Assembly: GCF_001646655.1 (NCBI RefSeq) | Contig: NZ_LPZN01000048.1 | Span: forward strand, 30,301-94,300 | Direction: 5' to 3' | DNA length: 64,000 nt | From: Rhodococcus gordoniae | GTDB taxonomy: Bacteria > Actinomycetota > Actinomycetes > Mycobacteriales > Mycobacteriaceae | Notes under the pieces: model-generated | Told to the model about the DNA's origin: nothing | Database searches by the model: none | What the model saw: the letters and a program-made list of their open reading frames with translations, nothing else | Program-made: the position numbers and the translations under genes | Shown: one piece after another, positions 1 to 9,549 of the stretch | Layout: the number at the start of each line of letters is the position of its first letter | Position numbering within the stretch: position 1 is the first letter of the stretch

Positions 1-623
1 CGCAGACCGGCGCGGGTCACCTCGCCCAGCGGCGGGATCGCCGGTAGCCGGACCACCGCCCACAGGGTTGCGAGCAGGAAGATCGCGTCGAGCAGATAGA
101 GAGTGGGCAGACCCACGACGGGGATGAGGGCACCCGCGAACAACGGCCCGGCGATGGCACCGAACTGCACCACCGTCATGTTCAGCGAGGTGGCCGCCGC
201 GATCTGCCCCGTCGGCAGCAACCGCGGGATGATCGCCGCGCGGGTCGGCTGGTTGACGGCGAAGAACGCCTGCTGCACCGAGAACAGACACAGCAGGATC
301 CACACGTTGTCCAGTCCGCTCGCCGCCTGCACCCACAGCAACAGGGACGTGGCACCGAGTCCGGCGGAGGTGATCAGGAGCAGCTTCCGGCGATCCATGG
401 CGTCGGCGAGGGCTCCGCCCCACAGTCCGAAGACCACGAGGGGAACCAGCCCGAAGACACCGGTCAGGCCCACATATGCCGAATTGCGGGTGATCTCGTA
501 GATCTGCTGCGGCACGGCGACCACGGCCATCTGGGCGCCGATGACGGTAACGATCCCGGCCCACCACAGCCGGGCGTAATCCTTGGTGCGCAGGGGTGTG
601 GTGTCGGCGAGCAACCGCCTCAC
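1..623 (-). CDS. MFS transporter, N-terminal part (runs off the window)
   Basis: The frame is open from a GTG at 623 to the window edge, about 207 residues of a longer protein. It begins with a short cytoplasmic stretch (RRLLADTTPLRTKDYARLWW) followed by alternating hydrophobic helices. The loop GGALADAMDRRKLLL matches the MFS signature between TM2 and TM3 (GxLaDrxdRRkll). This is a major facilitator, probably of the drug/siderophore exporter type; the substrate cannot be read. The GTG overlaps the pdxH stop (GTGA), so the two genes are translationally coupled on the minus strand. Confidence 0.85.
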   Translation of the reverse strand, partial: MRRLLADTTPLRTKDYARLWWAGIVTVIGAQMAVVAVPQQIYEITRNSAYVGLTGVFGLVPLVVFGLWGGALADAMDRRKLLLITSAGLGATSLLLWVQAASGLDNVWILLCLFSVQQAFFAVNQPTRAAIIPRLLPTGQIAAATSLNMTVVQFGAIAGPLFAGALIPVVGLPTLYLLDAIFLLATLWAVVRLPAIPPLGEVTRAGL

Positions 624-1324
624 GGTTGCAGGCGCTCGGTGACCCAGCGACCGTCGACCGAGCGGGTCCGGATCCTGTTGTGCAACCGATTGGGTCGGCC
701 CTGCCAGAACTCGACCGACTCCGGCACGATCCGGAAGCCGCCCCAGAACGGCGGCACCGGGATGTCGTCGTCGAGGTCGTACCGCTCGGCGGCCTCGACG
801 AGGGCGTGCTCGAGATCGGCCCGCTCCCCCACCGGCCGTGACTGTTGCGACGCCCACGCGCCGAGTCGTGATCCGCGCGGACGGGTGTGCCAGTACGCGA
901 GCGTCTGATCGTCGGGCACGCGGACGACCGGTCCGCGGACCGTCACCTGCCGGTAGACCGGCAGCCACAGGAAGGTGGCCGAAGCGTAGGGATGCCCGGC
1001 CAGATGGCGGCCCTTGTCGGACTCGAAGTTCGTGAAGAAGGTCAGGCCGTCGGCGTCGATCTTCTTGCACAGCACGGTGCGGGTCGCCGGGTGGCCCTGC
1101 TCGTCGACGGTCGCGAGCACCATCGCATTGGGTTCGGGCACAGCGGTGGCGACCGCGTCCGCAAACCACGTACGCAACAGCGGAAGCCAGCCTCCGGCGA
1201 CATCGTCCGGGGTGAGATCGCGGTCGGCGGGGGACTCGTCGGTCGGCCCGGCCGGGCTGTAGTCGACACGCATACGCGCGAGGTCGTCTCCCTCGGGGCG
1301 CGGCAACGGTGTATCGGACGGCAC
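620..1324 (-). CDS. pdxH: Pyridoxamine 5'-phosphate oxidase
   Basis: FMN enzyme that oxidises pyridoxamine- or pyridoxine-phosphate to pyridoxal 5'-phosphate, the last step of PLP synthesis and salvage. The 234-residue product shows family motifs: PNAMVLATV, TRTVLCKK, a lysine-rich FMN/substrate segment (NFESDKGRHL), SRLGAWASQQS, and the C-terminal PESVEFWQGRPNRLHNR PLP-binding signature. E. coli PdxH is 218 residues, so length is normal. The start is GTG at 1324. An internal ATG near 1273 (MRVDYSPAG) aligns with the start of many relatives and is a real alternative. It is divergent from citA across about 165 bp and overlaps the downstream MFS gene by 4 bp. Confidence 0.93.
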   Translation of the reverse strand: MPSDTPLPRPEGDDLARMRVDYSPAGPTDESPADRDLTPDDVAGGWLPLLRTWFADAVATAVPEPNAMVLATVDEQGHPATRTVLCKKIDADGLTFFTNFESDKGRHLAGHPYASATFLWLPVYRQVTVRGPVVRVPDDQTLAYWHTRPRGSRLGAWASQQSRPVGERADLEHALVEAAERYDLDDDIPVPPFWGGFRIVPESVEFWQGRPNRLHNRIRTRSVDGRWVTERLQP

Positions 1325-1489
1325 GAACGACGACGGTACTCCGGCATCCGGAAGGCGGCGCTCGGACCACGAGGACTACAGTTTTCACGACGACCCGAGT
1401 GGGGTGCCGATCACACCTGGCGGTGACCTCATTCCACCGGCAGCGCGGCTCGGACCGGGCCGTGCTCGAATGAGGAGAGCCCAACCGTC

Positions 1490-2617
1490 ATGGCAATGCG
1501 CACGTCAGTTCCCGAGGATTTCGTCGCAGGACTCGAAGGCGTGGTCGCCTTCACGAGCGACATCGCCGAGCCCGACAAGGACGGTGGCGCACTGCGCTAT
1601 CGCGGGGTCGACATCGAAGAACTCGTCGAGAAGGGAGTCACCCTCGGCGACGTGTGGGCTCTGCTCGTCGACGGCGAGTTCGGTCGCGGCCTGTACCCGG
1701 CCGAGCCGTTCCCCCTCCCGATCCACACCGGCGACGTGCGTGTCGACGTCCAGGCGGGGCTGGCGATGCTCGCACCCATCTGGGGTTTCCGTCCGCTGCT
1801 CGACATCGACGACGCCACGGCCCGCGACAATCTCGCGCGTGCCGCGGTGATGGCCCTGTCCTATGTGGCCCAATCGGCCCGCGGCATCTATCAGCCCGCC
1901 GTGCCGCAGCAGCGCATCGACGAGGCGAGCACCGTCACGGAGCGTTTCATGGTGCGCTGGAAGGGCGATCCCGATCCCAAGCACGTCGAGGCGATCGACG
2001 CCTACTGGGTGTCGGCGGCCGAGCACGGCATGAACGCCTCGACGTTCACCGCCCGGGTCATCGCCTCCACCGGCGCCGACGCGGCCGCATCGCTCTCCGG
2101 CGCCGTCGGCGCGATGTCCGGGCCGCTGCACGGCGGCGCCCCGGCCCGCGTGCTGCCGATGATCGAGGAGACCGAACGCACCGGCGATCCGCGCGGACTG
2201 GTCAAGGGCATCCTCGACCGCAAGGAGAAGCTCATGGGCTTCGGTCACCGTGTCTACCGCGCCGAGGACCCCCGCGCCCGGGTGCTGCGCAGCACCGCGA
2301 AGCGGCTCGACGCTCCCCGCTTCGAGGCCGCGGCCGCGCTCGAGCAGGCCGCGCTGGCCGAACTGCGCGAGCGTCGCCCCGACCGCGCGATCGAGACCAA
2401 CGTCGAGTTCTGGGCCGCGGTGATCCTCGATTTCGCGGAGGTCCCTGCGGCGATGATGCCTGCGATGTTCACCTGCGGGCGCACCGCCGGCTGGTGCGCG
2501 CACATCCTCGAGCAGAAGCGCCTGGGCAAGCTGGTGCGTCCCGCGGCGATCTACACAGGCCCGGATCCGCGACCTGCCTCGGAGGTCACGGGCTGGGACT
2601 CGATCGCACACCGTTGA
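1490..2617 (+). CDS. citA: Citrate synthase 2
   Basis: Condenses oxaloacetate and acetyl-CoA to citrate, or acts as the methylcitrate-type second synthase of Mycobacteriales. The 375-residue protein matches the short citrate synthase family of M. tuberculosis CitA (Rv0889c). Active-site motifs are visible: GAMSGPLHGGAP with the first catalytic His, MGFGHRVYRAEDPRA with the second, and a C-terminal FTCGRTAGWCAHILEQ with the arginine region. A GAGGAGAG ribosome-binding site lies just upstream of the ATG at 1490. A later ATG at codon 3 is less likely. A GC-rich hairpin follows. Position next to serC and sepH repeats the mycobacterial order. Confidence 0.95.
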   Translation: MAMRTSVPEDFVAGLEGVVAFTSDIAEPDKDGGALRYRGVDIEELVEKGVTLGDVWALLVDGEFGRGLYPAEPFPLPIHTGDVRVDVQAGLAMLAPIWGFRPLLDIDDATARDNLARAAVMALSYVAQSARGIYQPAVPQQRIDEASTVTERFMVRWKGDPDPKHVEAIDAYWVSAAEHGMNASTFTARVIASTGADAAASLSGAVGAMSGPLHGGAPARVLPMIEETERTGDPRGLVKGILDRKEKLMGFGHRVYRAEDPRARVLRSTAKRLDAPRFEAAAALEQAALAELRERRPDRAIETNVEFWAAVILDFAEVPAAMMPAMFTCGRTAGWCAHILEQKRLGKLVRPAAIYTGPDPRPASEVTGWDSIAHR

Positions 2618-2623
2618 CCCCTC

Positions 2624-2656
2624 CCCCGGCCGGGCCCGACCAGCGCCCGGCCGGGG
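2624..2656 (+). terminator. GC-rich hairpin after citA
   Basis: A perfect 12-bp stem (CCCCGGCCGGGC at 2624-2635, its complement at 2645-2656) with a 9-nt loop begins 7 bp after the citA stop. There is no U tract, as is common in actinobacteria, so termination is inferred from position and stem strength. Confidence 0.6.
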
Positions 2657-2675
2657 CTCCGAGGAGGCGGTCTAG

Positions 2676-3842
<1,167 letters not shown>

Positions 3843-3854
3843 GCACGCTCGCGA

Positions 3855-3890
3855 AGCGGGGCCGGGTCCGGGATCGGACCCGGCCCCGCT
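3855..3890 (+). terminator. Strong hairpin after serC
   Basis: AGCGGGGCCGGGTCCG at 3855-3870 pairs perfectly with 3875-3890 across a GGAT loop (16 bp). It starts 12 bp past the serC stop and is followed by GTCGTTCG, a weak U-containing tail. Read as the serC terminator. Confidence 0.8.
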
Positions 3891-4063
3891 GTCGTTCGAG
3901 TCTCGACCTCGCATCGAGACATTTCGGCGAACCCTGGACGATAACGCGCCGCGTCGGATTTCTTGCGATGCCACTCGGCGTGGCGCGGCGTGTCCGGCCA
4001 CGAAAAATATCGCGGTCGGTTACAGTCGGGCGGGTCAATCGCGATCGGCGCGAGGAGGTCAAG

Positions 4064-4918
4064 GTGCGAGAGCTTCGAGTGGTCGGTCTCGAGCCCGATG
4101 CTAAGCATGTGGTGCTCGCCGATCCCACGACGGGGGACAAGTTCCGCATTCCCGTCGACGACACCCTGCGCGCAGCCGCTCGCGGGGATCTGGCCCGTCT
4201 CGGCCAGATCCAGATCGAGACGACCAGCCAGCTCCGTCCTCGCGAGATCCAGGCCCGCATCCGCGGCGGCGCCTCGGTCGAACAGGTGGCCGACGAGGCG
4301 GGCATCCCCGTCGCCAAGGTCGAACGGTTCGCCTATCCCGTTCTGCTCGAACGGTCCCGGGCCGCCGACATGGCCAAGAAGGGTCACCCGGTCCGACCCG
4401 ACGGACCTGCTGTCGAAACCCTGCTCGACATCGTCACGCATGCCTTCCGCGCCCGTGGGCACAGCCTCGACGAGGCCGAATGGGATGCCTGGCGCGACGA
4501 CGACGGATTCTGGGTCGCGCAGTTGCGGTGGCACGCCGGTCGTTCCACGAACCGGGCCCACTGGCGGTACCAGCCCGATGCGCACGGTGGCACGATCACC
4601 GCTCTCGACGACATCGCGGCCGATCTGGTGGATCCCGATTGCGGTCGTCCTTTGCGCTACCTGACCCCGGTCTACTCGGCGCGCGACGTCGACGATTCCA
4701 CCGAGGCCGAGAACGCCGAACGTCACGCCCCGATCGCACTGGAGTCCCCCGCTGCCGAAGAACCGGCTCCCGAGCCGACCGCTGCAGAGGAGGCTGCCGT
4801 TGCCGCCACCGTGGGCGACGAGGCACCACAGGCCCCCGCGAAGGACAAGCGCGGCAAGCCGGCCCTCCCCTCGTGGGACGACGTGTTGCTCGGTGTGCGC
4901 AGTAACGGACGCGTCTGA
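4064..4918 (+). CDS. sepH: Septation protein SepH (DUF3071)
   Basis: SepH is an actinobacterial cell-division protein that binds FtsZ and promotes its assembly (known for Streptomyces and mycobacteria; Rv0883c in M. tuberculosis). The 284-residue product begins VRELRVVGLEPDAKHVVLAD, the DUF3071 start. It has a helix-turn-helix-like segment (RIRGGASVEQVADEAGIPVAKVERFAYPVLLERSRAADMA, split here at about residues 68-107), a folded middle region to about residue 205, and an acidic, Ala/Glu/Pro-rich linker. The conserved C-terminal tip is KPALPSWDDVLLGVR. The start is the GTG at 4064 with CGAGGAGG 6 bp before it; the frame stays open far upstream but lacks family similarity there. Confidence 0.92.
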   Translation: MRELRVVGLEPDAKHVVLADPTTGDKFRIPVDDTLRAAARGDLARLGQIQIETTSQLRPREIQARIRGGASVEQVADEAGIPVAKVERFAYPVLLERSRAADMAKKGHPVRPDGPAVETLLDIVTHAFRARGHSLDEAEWDAWRDDDGFWVAQLRWHAGRSTNRAHWRYQPDAHGGTITALDDIAADLVDPDCGRPLRYLTPVYSARDVDDSTEAENAERHAPIALESPAAEEPAPEPTAAEEAAVAATVGDEAPQAPAKDKRGKPALPSWDDVLLGVRSNGRV

Positions 4919-4932
4919 GGAAGACGTCGGCG

Positions 4933-5634
4933 ATGTCGGCGACGGTGTCGACGCTCTGGTACGTCGACGCACCCGATCCTGCCGCGGTCCTGCGCGAGTT
5001 CTCCCCGGATCGTGATGCGGCGCAGGCACTTCTGTCGCGCATGTTCCCCGACGTTCAGGTCGATCCCGGGGTGCGGGTTCCGCTGACCGAGGTCGGTCGA
5101 GACGATACGGCGGATTCGGTCGAACGGTTCTGGGTCGGCAGCTATCCCGGCGTGACGGTCGTGTCGAGCCGCCGATTCGCACTGCGCCACCCATCGGAGC
5201 TTCCCTCGATGTGGTTGCGTACGCCCGCCGCGGAACACACCTGCCTGCTGGCCTCCGATCCGGCCGGCGCGTGGGGATCGTTCGCCGTGTGGGAGTGCGG
5301 CAGGCTGCGACGCAGTTTCGGGGCGAGCACGGTCGAGTTCTTCGAGGACGAGGGCCTGCCGTTCGTGTGGGAACGGCCGTTCTGGGCGGGTGACCATCCG
5401 CTCCGCTGGCCGCCGAACATCCCACCGCCCCCGGAGTCCCTGCCTTTCCACCCCCGCAAGCTCGTCGAGGAGGCGCACGGCGCATGGCTCGGATTCCGCT
5501 ACGTCGGGCGTCGCCACGACGAACCGGACCCGCGCGAGATCGAGACGTGGAGTTTCACGCTGCGCACCCCGGTCCCGCAGGTCACCGCCCCGGCTCCGAA
5601 GACCGGCTGGTGGCGGCGCCTCGTGGCGCGTTGA
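4933..5634 (+). CDS. Conserved hypothetical protein (possibly DUF6928)
   Basis: A 233-residue soluble protein starting 14 bp after sepH, so probably co-transcribed. It opens with a strand-like segment (STLWYVDAPDPAAVLREF), has a Phe/Trp-rich core (ERFWVGSYPGVTVVSSRRFAL, then WGSFAVWECGRLRRSF), a proline run (WPPNIPPPPESLPF) near residue 165, and a basic tip (GWWRRLVAR). No signal peptide or membrane segment is evident. I think it belongs to the actinobacterial DUF6928 family from its layout, but I could not verify this. The function is unknown; the start ATG lies downstream of GAGGAAGA. Confidence 0.75.
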   Translation: MSATVSTLWYVDAPDPAAVLREFSPDRDAAQALLSRMFPDVQVDPGVRVPLTEVGRDDTADSVERFWVGSYPGVTVVSSRRFALRHPSELPSMWLRTPAAEHTCLLASDPAGAWGSFAVWECGRLRRSFGASTVEFFEDEGLPFVWERPFWAGDHPLRWPPNIPPPPESLPFHPRKLVEEAHGAWLGFRYVGRRHDEPDPREIETWSFTLRTPVPQVTAPAPKTGWWRRLVAR

Positions 5635-5670
5635 CCTCCCGCCCCTACCCCGGATTCTCCACCGGTCTGT

Positions 5671-7380
5671 TCACTCTCCTTCTGAGATAGTGGTTTTCAG
5701 GGAGTCGACGTCCTCGGACGTGATGTCCGGGGACTGGAGGACGATGGCCCAGGCGTCCACGTACTCGGTGCTGTACTTGTGGCCGTGACCGGCCGGCACA
5801 CCCGTGGAGAAGGGCAGATCTGCCGTGATCTGCCAGAAGGTCACGAACGGTATCCACACCATGTCCTCGAGCACGTCGCGACCGGGGGCTTCACCGATCC
5901 AATCCGGTTCGCTCGTGATCAGACGCGGACTCCACCACACGATCGGGTCCGACGGATGCATCAGATACAGCACCCGACTTCCCTCCCACGGAGCGCCGTC
6001 GGGAGGAATACCCGTCTGCGGGTCGTTCGTGAATCGCACCGTGCGACCGTCCCGGAAGACCGGCTCGACCTCCGGGCTGCCCTCGTCCCGGCGATCACTG
6101 AACTCCCGGAAGAGGACGTTGAAGTTCGGAGGACCGGCGAACACCGTACCCGCCGTCCGATTGCGCAGGTCGTACTCGCCGCTGAAGGCCGTCTCCCCAC
6201 CGAACGAACCGAGACTCTCACCTGCCACGAACAATCGGGGGCGGGCGTCCTGAGGAAGCTTGGACCAGACGTCGTAGACCGCGTCGAACAGATCGCGTCC
6301 GGCTTCCCTCGCCTTCGACTGGTCGACCAGATAGGAGATCCACGAAGGCAGGTAGGAGTACTGGATGGCAACGGTCGCGACATCGCCGCCGGTGAGGTAC
6401 TCGACGGAGTCCACCAGGGCCGGGTCCACCCATCCACTTCCGGTCGTCGTCACCACCACCAGATTCCGGCGTTCGAATCCGCCTGCCCGCGTGAGGTCTT
6501 CGACCGCCAGCGCCGCTCGCGTCTCGGTGTCCTCGGACGACGCCAGACCGGCGTAGATCCGGATCGGTTCGAGGGCAGGACCTTCGGTGAACCGGCCGAT
6601 CTGCTCGGTGGACGGACCCTGCCCGACGAAGATCCGCCCCTGCCACCCCAGGGAATCCCACGGCACCACCGAATCCGGTCCGCCGGAGCGTAGCGCGGTC
6701 GTCGGTTGCTGCACACCTTCCTCGGTCTTCGTGTCCCGTGCCGAGAACGCCGTGTTGGCGACGTCGATGAAACCTGCGAGCAGCACGCCGGAGACGAGCG
6801 CGTACACCAGGCCGGCGACGAGCACCCATCCCACGACGTTCGCCGCTCGCTGCCCGATCCACCGGTCGAGCGTCTTCGCCGCCCAGCGATACAGACCGCG
6901 AATACCGCGTCCGATCGCCAGGAGGAGGCCGAACACCAGTACCGCGATGACCGGCGAGAGCACCGTGAACACGAGATCGTATTCGGAAATCCCCATCAGA
7001 GATCGGATTTCGTGCTGCCAGTACTGGCCGAGCCCGAAGAAGACCGCGAAGAGGACCGCCCCGCAGACTCCGAAGATCCACCACGACGCAGCCTTGGGAG
7101 ACCGAGGAGGCCGGTCGGCGAACGCGCGCCACACGAACGCGAGGAGCACCCCGAGGCCGTATCCGATCGCGGCAGTGATCCCGCAGATCATCCCCTGCAG
7201 GATCCCACCGCGCGGAAGCAACGACGGGGTGAAGGACAAACATGCGAAAAGCACTGCACCCCAACACCCGGGAAGCGTGAGATGCAGTGCACTCCGTCGT
7301 CGCTGCGAACGGGAAGCGCCGGACTCGGTCGTGATGTTCCCGACCGGTCCGCCCCGAACGCCGCGACCGCCTTCCTGCAC
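5671..7380 (-). CDS. Membrane-anchored alpha/beta-hydrolase (Abhydrolase_9 type)
   Basis: A 569-residue protein with a hydrophobic N-terminal half (several helices between about residues 30 and 210, including LLPRGGILQGMICGITAAIG) and a C-terminal alpha/beta-hydrolase half. The nucleophile elbow is FVAGESLGSFGGE with Ser near residue 389; a later Asp (MHPSDPIVWW) and His (GHGHKYS) complete a plausible triad. This layout is that of the paired Pfam families Abhydrolase_9_N and Abhydrolase_9, whose substrates are unknown. The first codon is GTG; several later starts exist. It begins 7 bp after the upstream DUF7144-like gene and is probably in one transcript with it. Confidence 0.85.
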   Translation of the reverse strand: MQEGGRGVRGGPVGNITTESGASRSQRRRSALHLTLPGCWGAVLFACLSFTPSLLPRGGILQGMICGITAAIGYGLGVLLAFVWRAFADRPPRSPKAASWWIFGVCGAVLFAVFFGLGQYWQHEIRSLMGISEYDLVFTVLSPVIAVLVFGLLLAIGRGIRGLYRWAAKTLDRWIGQRAANVVGWVLVAGLVYALVSGVLLAGFIDVANTAFSARDTKTEEGVQQPTTALRSGGPDSVVPWDSLGWQGRIFVGQGPSTEQIGRFTEGPALEPIRIYAGLASSEDTETRAALAVEDLTRAGGFERRNLVVVTTTGSGWVDPALVDSVEYLTGGDVATVAIQYSYLPSWISYLVDQSKAREAGRDLFDAVYDVWSKLPQDARPRLFVAGESLGSFGGETAFSGEYDLRNRTAGTVFAGPPNFNVLFREFSDRRDEGSPEVEPVFRDGRTVRFTNDPQTGIPPDGAPWEGSRVLYLMHPSDPIVWWSPRLITSEPDWIGEAPGRDVLEDMVWIPFVTFWQITADLPFSTGVPAGHGHKYSTEYVDAWAIVLQSPDITSEDVDSLKTTISEGE

Positions 7381-7387
7381 GGCCGCG

Positions 7388-7813
7388 TCAGTAGTAGTCG
7401 GAACGCGGCTGCCAGGTCGAGACCGCCCAGATCACAACCACATCGAGCGCGATGATCAGGATCGACCACCACGGGTAGTACGGCAACCACATGAAGTTCG
7501 CAAGGATCGACAACGCGGCGATGACGATGGCCGTGACGCGAGCCCACGTGGCGCCGCTCATCAACGCGAGACCGGCGACCAGCATCACGACACCGAGGAC
7601 GATGTGGATCCATCCCCAGGTGGTGAAGTCGAATTTGAACGTGTATTCCACGCCCCGCACGAAGACTTCGTCCTCGGCCACCGCGGCGATGCCCTGGAAG
7701 ATCTGGACGATGCCGACGGTTGCCAGGATGATCGCTGCGCCGATCGAGGTGCCTGCGGCGATGCCCTGTTTGACACTCGTCCCGCCCCGGTCGGGGCGTA
7801 CATCCTGCGACAT
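7388..7813 (-). CDS. Small four-helix membrane protein, copy 1 (DUF7144-like)
   Basis: A 141-residue integral membrane protein with four predicted helices (about residues 20-45, 67-85, 90-107 and 115-133). Between helices 1 and 2 lies an external-looking loop (AVAEDEVFVRGVEYTFKFD). Conserved blocks TTWGWIHIVLGVVM, GATWARVTAIVIAALSILANF and WLPYYPWW fit the actinobacterial DUF7144 family. A very similar copy sits at 8748-9173. No function is known. It lies directly upstream of the membrane hydrolase, which suggests a shared envelope role. Confidence 0.85.
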   Translation of the reverse strand: MSQDVRPDRGGTSVKQGIAAGTSIGAAIILATVGIVQIFQGIAAVAEDEVFVRGVEYTFKFDFTTWGWIHIVLGVVMLVAGLALMSGATWARVTAIVIAALSILANFMWLPYYPWWSILIIALDVVVIWAVSTWQPRSDYY

Positions 7814-7983
7814 GACAATCCTCTCGTGTAGGAAGAAGACATCGACCGTGCGCCGCTCCTCACGAGGAGCGGTTACGATCCGATTCTCAGAAGCAAGGGT
7901 GTCTTCGGGTTATGCTGCCACCCTTGAATTTTCGACCGCCGGCTTCTCGACGCGACGAGGCGTCGAACGCACGAGCCGACCAC

Positions 7984-8010
7984 GGGAGGGCACCGTCGCA
8001 GTGCCCTCCC
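7984..8010 (-). terminator. Hairpin downstream of the SHOCT gene
   Basis: GGGAGGGCAC at 7984-7993 pairs perfectly with 8001-8010 across a 7-nt loop, 12 bp past the SHOCT gene's stop on the minus strand. No U tract is present. Read as the end of the SHOCT transcript. Confidence 0.55.
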
Positions 8011-8022
8011 CGCGACGATGAT

Positions 8023-8439
8023 TCACGCGATGGGCACGCCGTCACGTCCGGTCGTGGCGTTACCGAGCGCCTGAGCCTTGAGGTGTTCGTACTCCGCGGG
8101 CGTGATCGCACCGGAGTCGAGCAGGGCCTTCGCATCGGCGATCTGTTGAGCCGGAGACTTCCCGACCGCCACGGTCCGGATGTATTCGTCGGTGGCCTGC
8201 TTCGCCTCCGCTTGGGCCTGCTGTGCCCGCAGCGCCATTCCCCGACCGCGAGCGATCAGGTAGACCAACGCCGTCAGGTACGGAAGGACCACCAGACCGA
8301 TGACCCACACCGCCTTCACCCAACCGGATACGGAGTGATCCCGGAAGAGGTCGACGATGATTTGGAACAGGACGATCAGATACGCCACGAAGGCGAATAC
8401 GACGACGGTGTACCACACGTAGTCCCAGAATGAATCCAT
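8023..8439 (-). CDS. SHOCT-domain membrane protein
   Basis: A 138-residue protein with two N-terminal membrane helices (about residues 7-33 and 42-65, the phospholipase_D-nuclease N-like layout), a Gln/Ala-rich coil, and a C-terminal SHOCT domain (QIADAKALLDSGAITPAEYEHLKAQAL). SHOCT is a short C-terminal oligomerisation motif found on many small membrane proteins. The ATG at 8439 is preceded by GGGAGGTTCGGCT and begins the recognisable fold; the open frame upstream to 8628 is low-complexity and has no such site. It sits between the two DUF7144-like copies. Confidence 0.85.
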   Translation of the reverse strand: MDSFWDYVWYTVVVFAFVAYLIVLFQIIVDLFRDHSVSGWVKAVWVIGLVVLPYLTALVYLIARGRGMALRAQQAQAEAKQATDEYIRTVAVGKSPAQQIADAKALLDSGAITPAEYEHLKAQALGNATTGRDGVPIA

Positions 8440-8747
8440 AGCCGAACCTCCCCGGCCGAACCGATGGCGGGCGATGCCCTGTGAAACCACCGGAGAATGA
8501 AGATCTCGAATTCTGTTGTCCCTGCGGTGTGCCGCAACGGCACTGCCACTACTCGCGGCCCCCGGTCCACTCGTCGACACCGGTGTCGAATCGTGACGAC
8601 TGTCCGATTCGGGCTTCGGCAGGTCCATCTTCGGTCATGACGACCTCCGTCCCTCTGTTCGGGAGGGCCGGATATACCATACGCCCGTTCCCGGGTCGAG
8701 GGCACCGGTTTGCGCAATCGGCGCGTTTCGGTACCGGATCGGGTCGA
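8440..8747 (-). other. 308-bp spacer between the SHOCT gene and DUF7144-like copy 2
   Basis: No convincing gene is present. The region should hold the SHOCT promoter and the 3' end of the copy-2 transcript. The only AT-rich island on the minus strand is GTATGGTATAT at about 8672-8682, a possible -10 element, but no good -35 partner was seen. Confidence 0.4.
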
Positions 8748-9173
8748 TCAGGAGTACACCGCCCGGGGGTTCCAGGTTGCGACCGCCCAGATGACCACTA
8801 CATCGAGGGCGATGATCGCGAGTGCCCACCCGGGGTAGTAGGGAAGCCACATGAAGTTCACCAGGATGGACAGCGCGGCAATGACCATCGCCGACACCCG
8901 CGCCCATGTCACCCCGGAGATCAACGCGATGCCCACGATCACCATCACGACACCGACGACGATGTGGACCCACCCCCACGTGGTGAGATCGAACCTGAAC
9001 ACGTACTCCTGACCGGTGACGAACACTTCGTCCTCGGCGACCGCCGCAATCCCCTGCAACAGCTGCAGAGCGCCGATCAAGGTCATGATGATCGCGGCGC
9101 CGACCGACGTTCCCGCGGCCAGACCCTGCTTGACCGACATTTCCTCCCGATCGGCATGCACATTGTGAGACAT
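8748..9173 (-). CDS. Small four-helix membrane protein, copy 2 (DUF7144-like)
   Basis: A 141-residue paralogue of the 7388-7813 product, with exactly the same length and collinear blocks: MSVKQGLAAGTSVGAAII, QGIAAVAEDEVFVTGQEY, LTTWGWVHIVVGVVM, GVTWARVSAMVIAALSIL, NFMWLPYYPGW, DVVVIWAVATWNPR. Differences are concentrated at the N-terminus and in conservative hydrophobic swaps, as expected after an old tandem duplication. The ATG at 9173 follows GGAAGGAGC. The frame is open further upstream but only this start matches copy 1. Function unknown. Confidence 0.85.
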   Translation of the reverse strand: MSHNVHADREEMSVKQGLAAGTSVGAAIIMTLIGALQLLQGIAAVAEDEVFVTGQEYVFRFDLTTWGWVHIVVGVVMVIVGIALISGVTWARVSAMVIAALSILVNFMWLPYYPGWALAIIALDVVVIWAVATWNPRAVYS

Positions 9174-9276
9174 GATGCTCCTTCCGGACGACCCGTCATC
9201 ATCGAGTGTGCGCTCCGCCGGAATTCTCCAGTAGGGGTTGACGATTTTCCTCCGCCGGTGAGCACACCCGGAACGG

Positions 9277-9549
9277 TCAGGCCACGAGCAGCGCGAGCCA
9301 TCCGAACGGCACGCCGCCCACGACACCGGCCGCGAGCCAGCGCAGCACCGGCACCCGCAGCCACGACCACACGGTCGGGACGATTCCCGCGGCCGTCACG
9401 ATGTTGACGACGACCGCGAGAACCGGATCGATCCGGCCGAGCACCCGGCCGCAGGCCACGACGGCGATGACGGTGGCGACGAAGGAGAATGCCGTCAGTG
9501 TGAGCCCCGTCCCCCACGGGGTGGGCGCGGGGTCGCGAGCCGGGATCAT
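9277..9549 (-). CDS. DUF2537 small membrane protein
   Basis: A 90-residue protein with three hydrophobic helices (about residues 14-36, 40-60 and 67-88), starting MIPARDPAPTPWGTGLTL. It matches the position and character of M. tuberculosis Rv0879c (DUF2537), which also neighbours the RNA methyltransferase and MarR genes. The ATG overlaps the methyltransferase stop as ATGA, so translation is coupled. Function unknown. Confidence 0.8.
   Translation of the reverse strand: MIPARDPAPTPWGTGLTLTAFSFVATVIAVVACGRVLGRIDPVLAVVVNIVTAAGIVPTVWSWLRVPVLRWLAAGVVGGVPFGWLALLVA

Noticed and set aside
9174..9326. N-terminal extension of DUF7144-like copy 2
   Set aside because: Only the ATG at 9173 gives a product collinear with copy 1, and a GGAAGGAG box precedes it.
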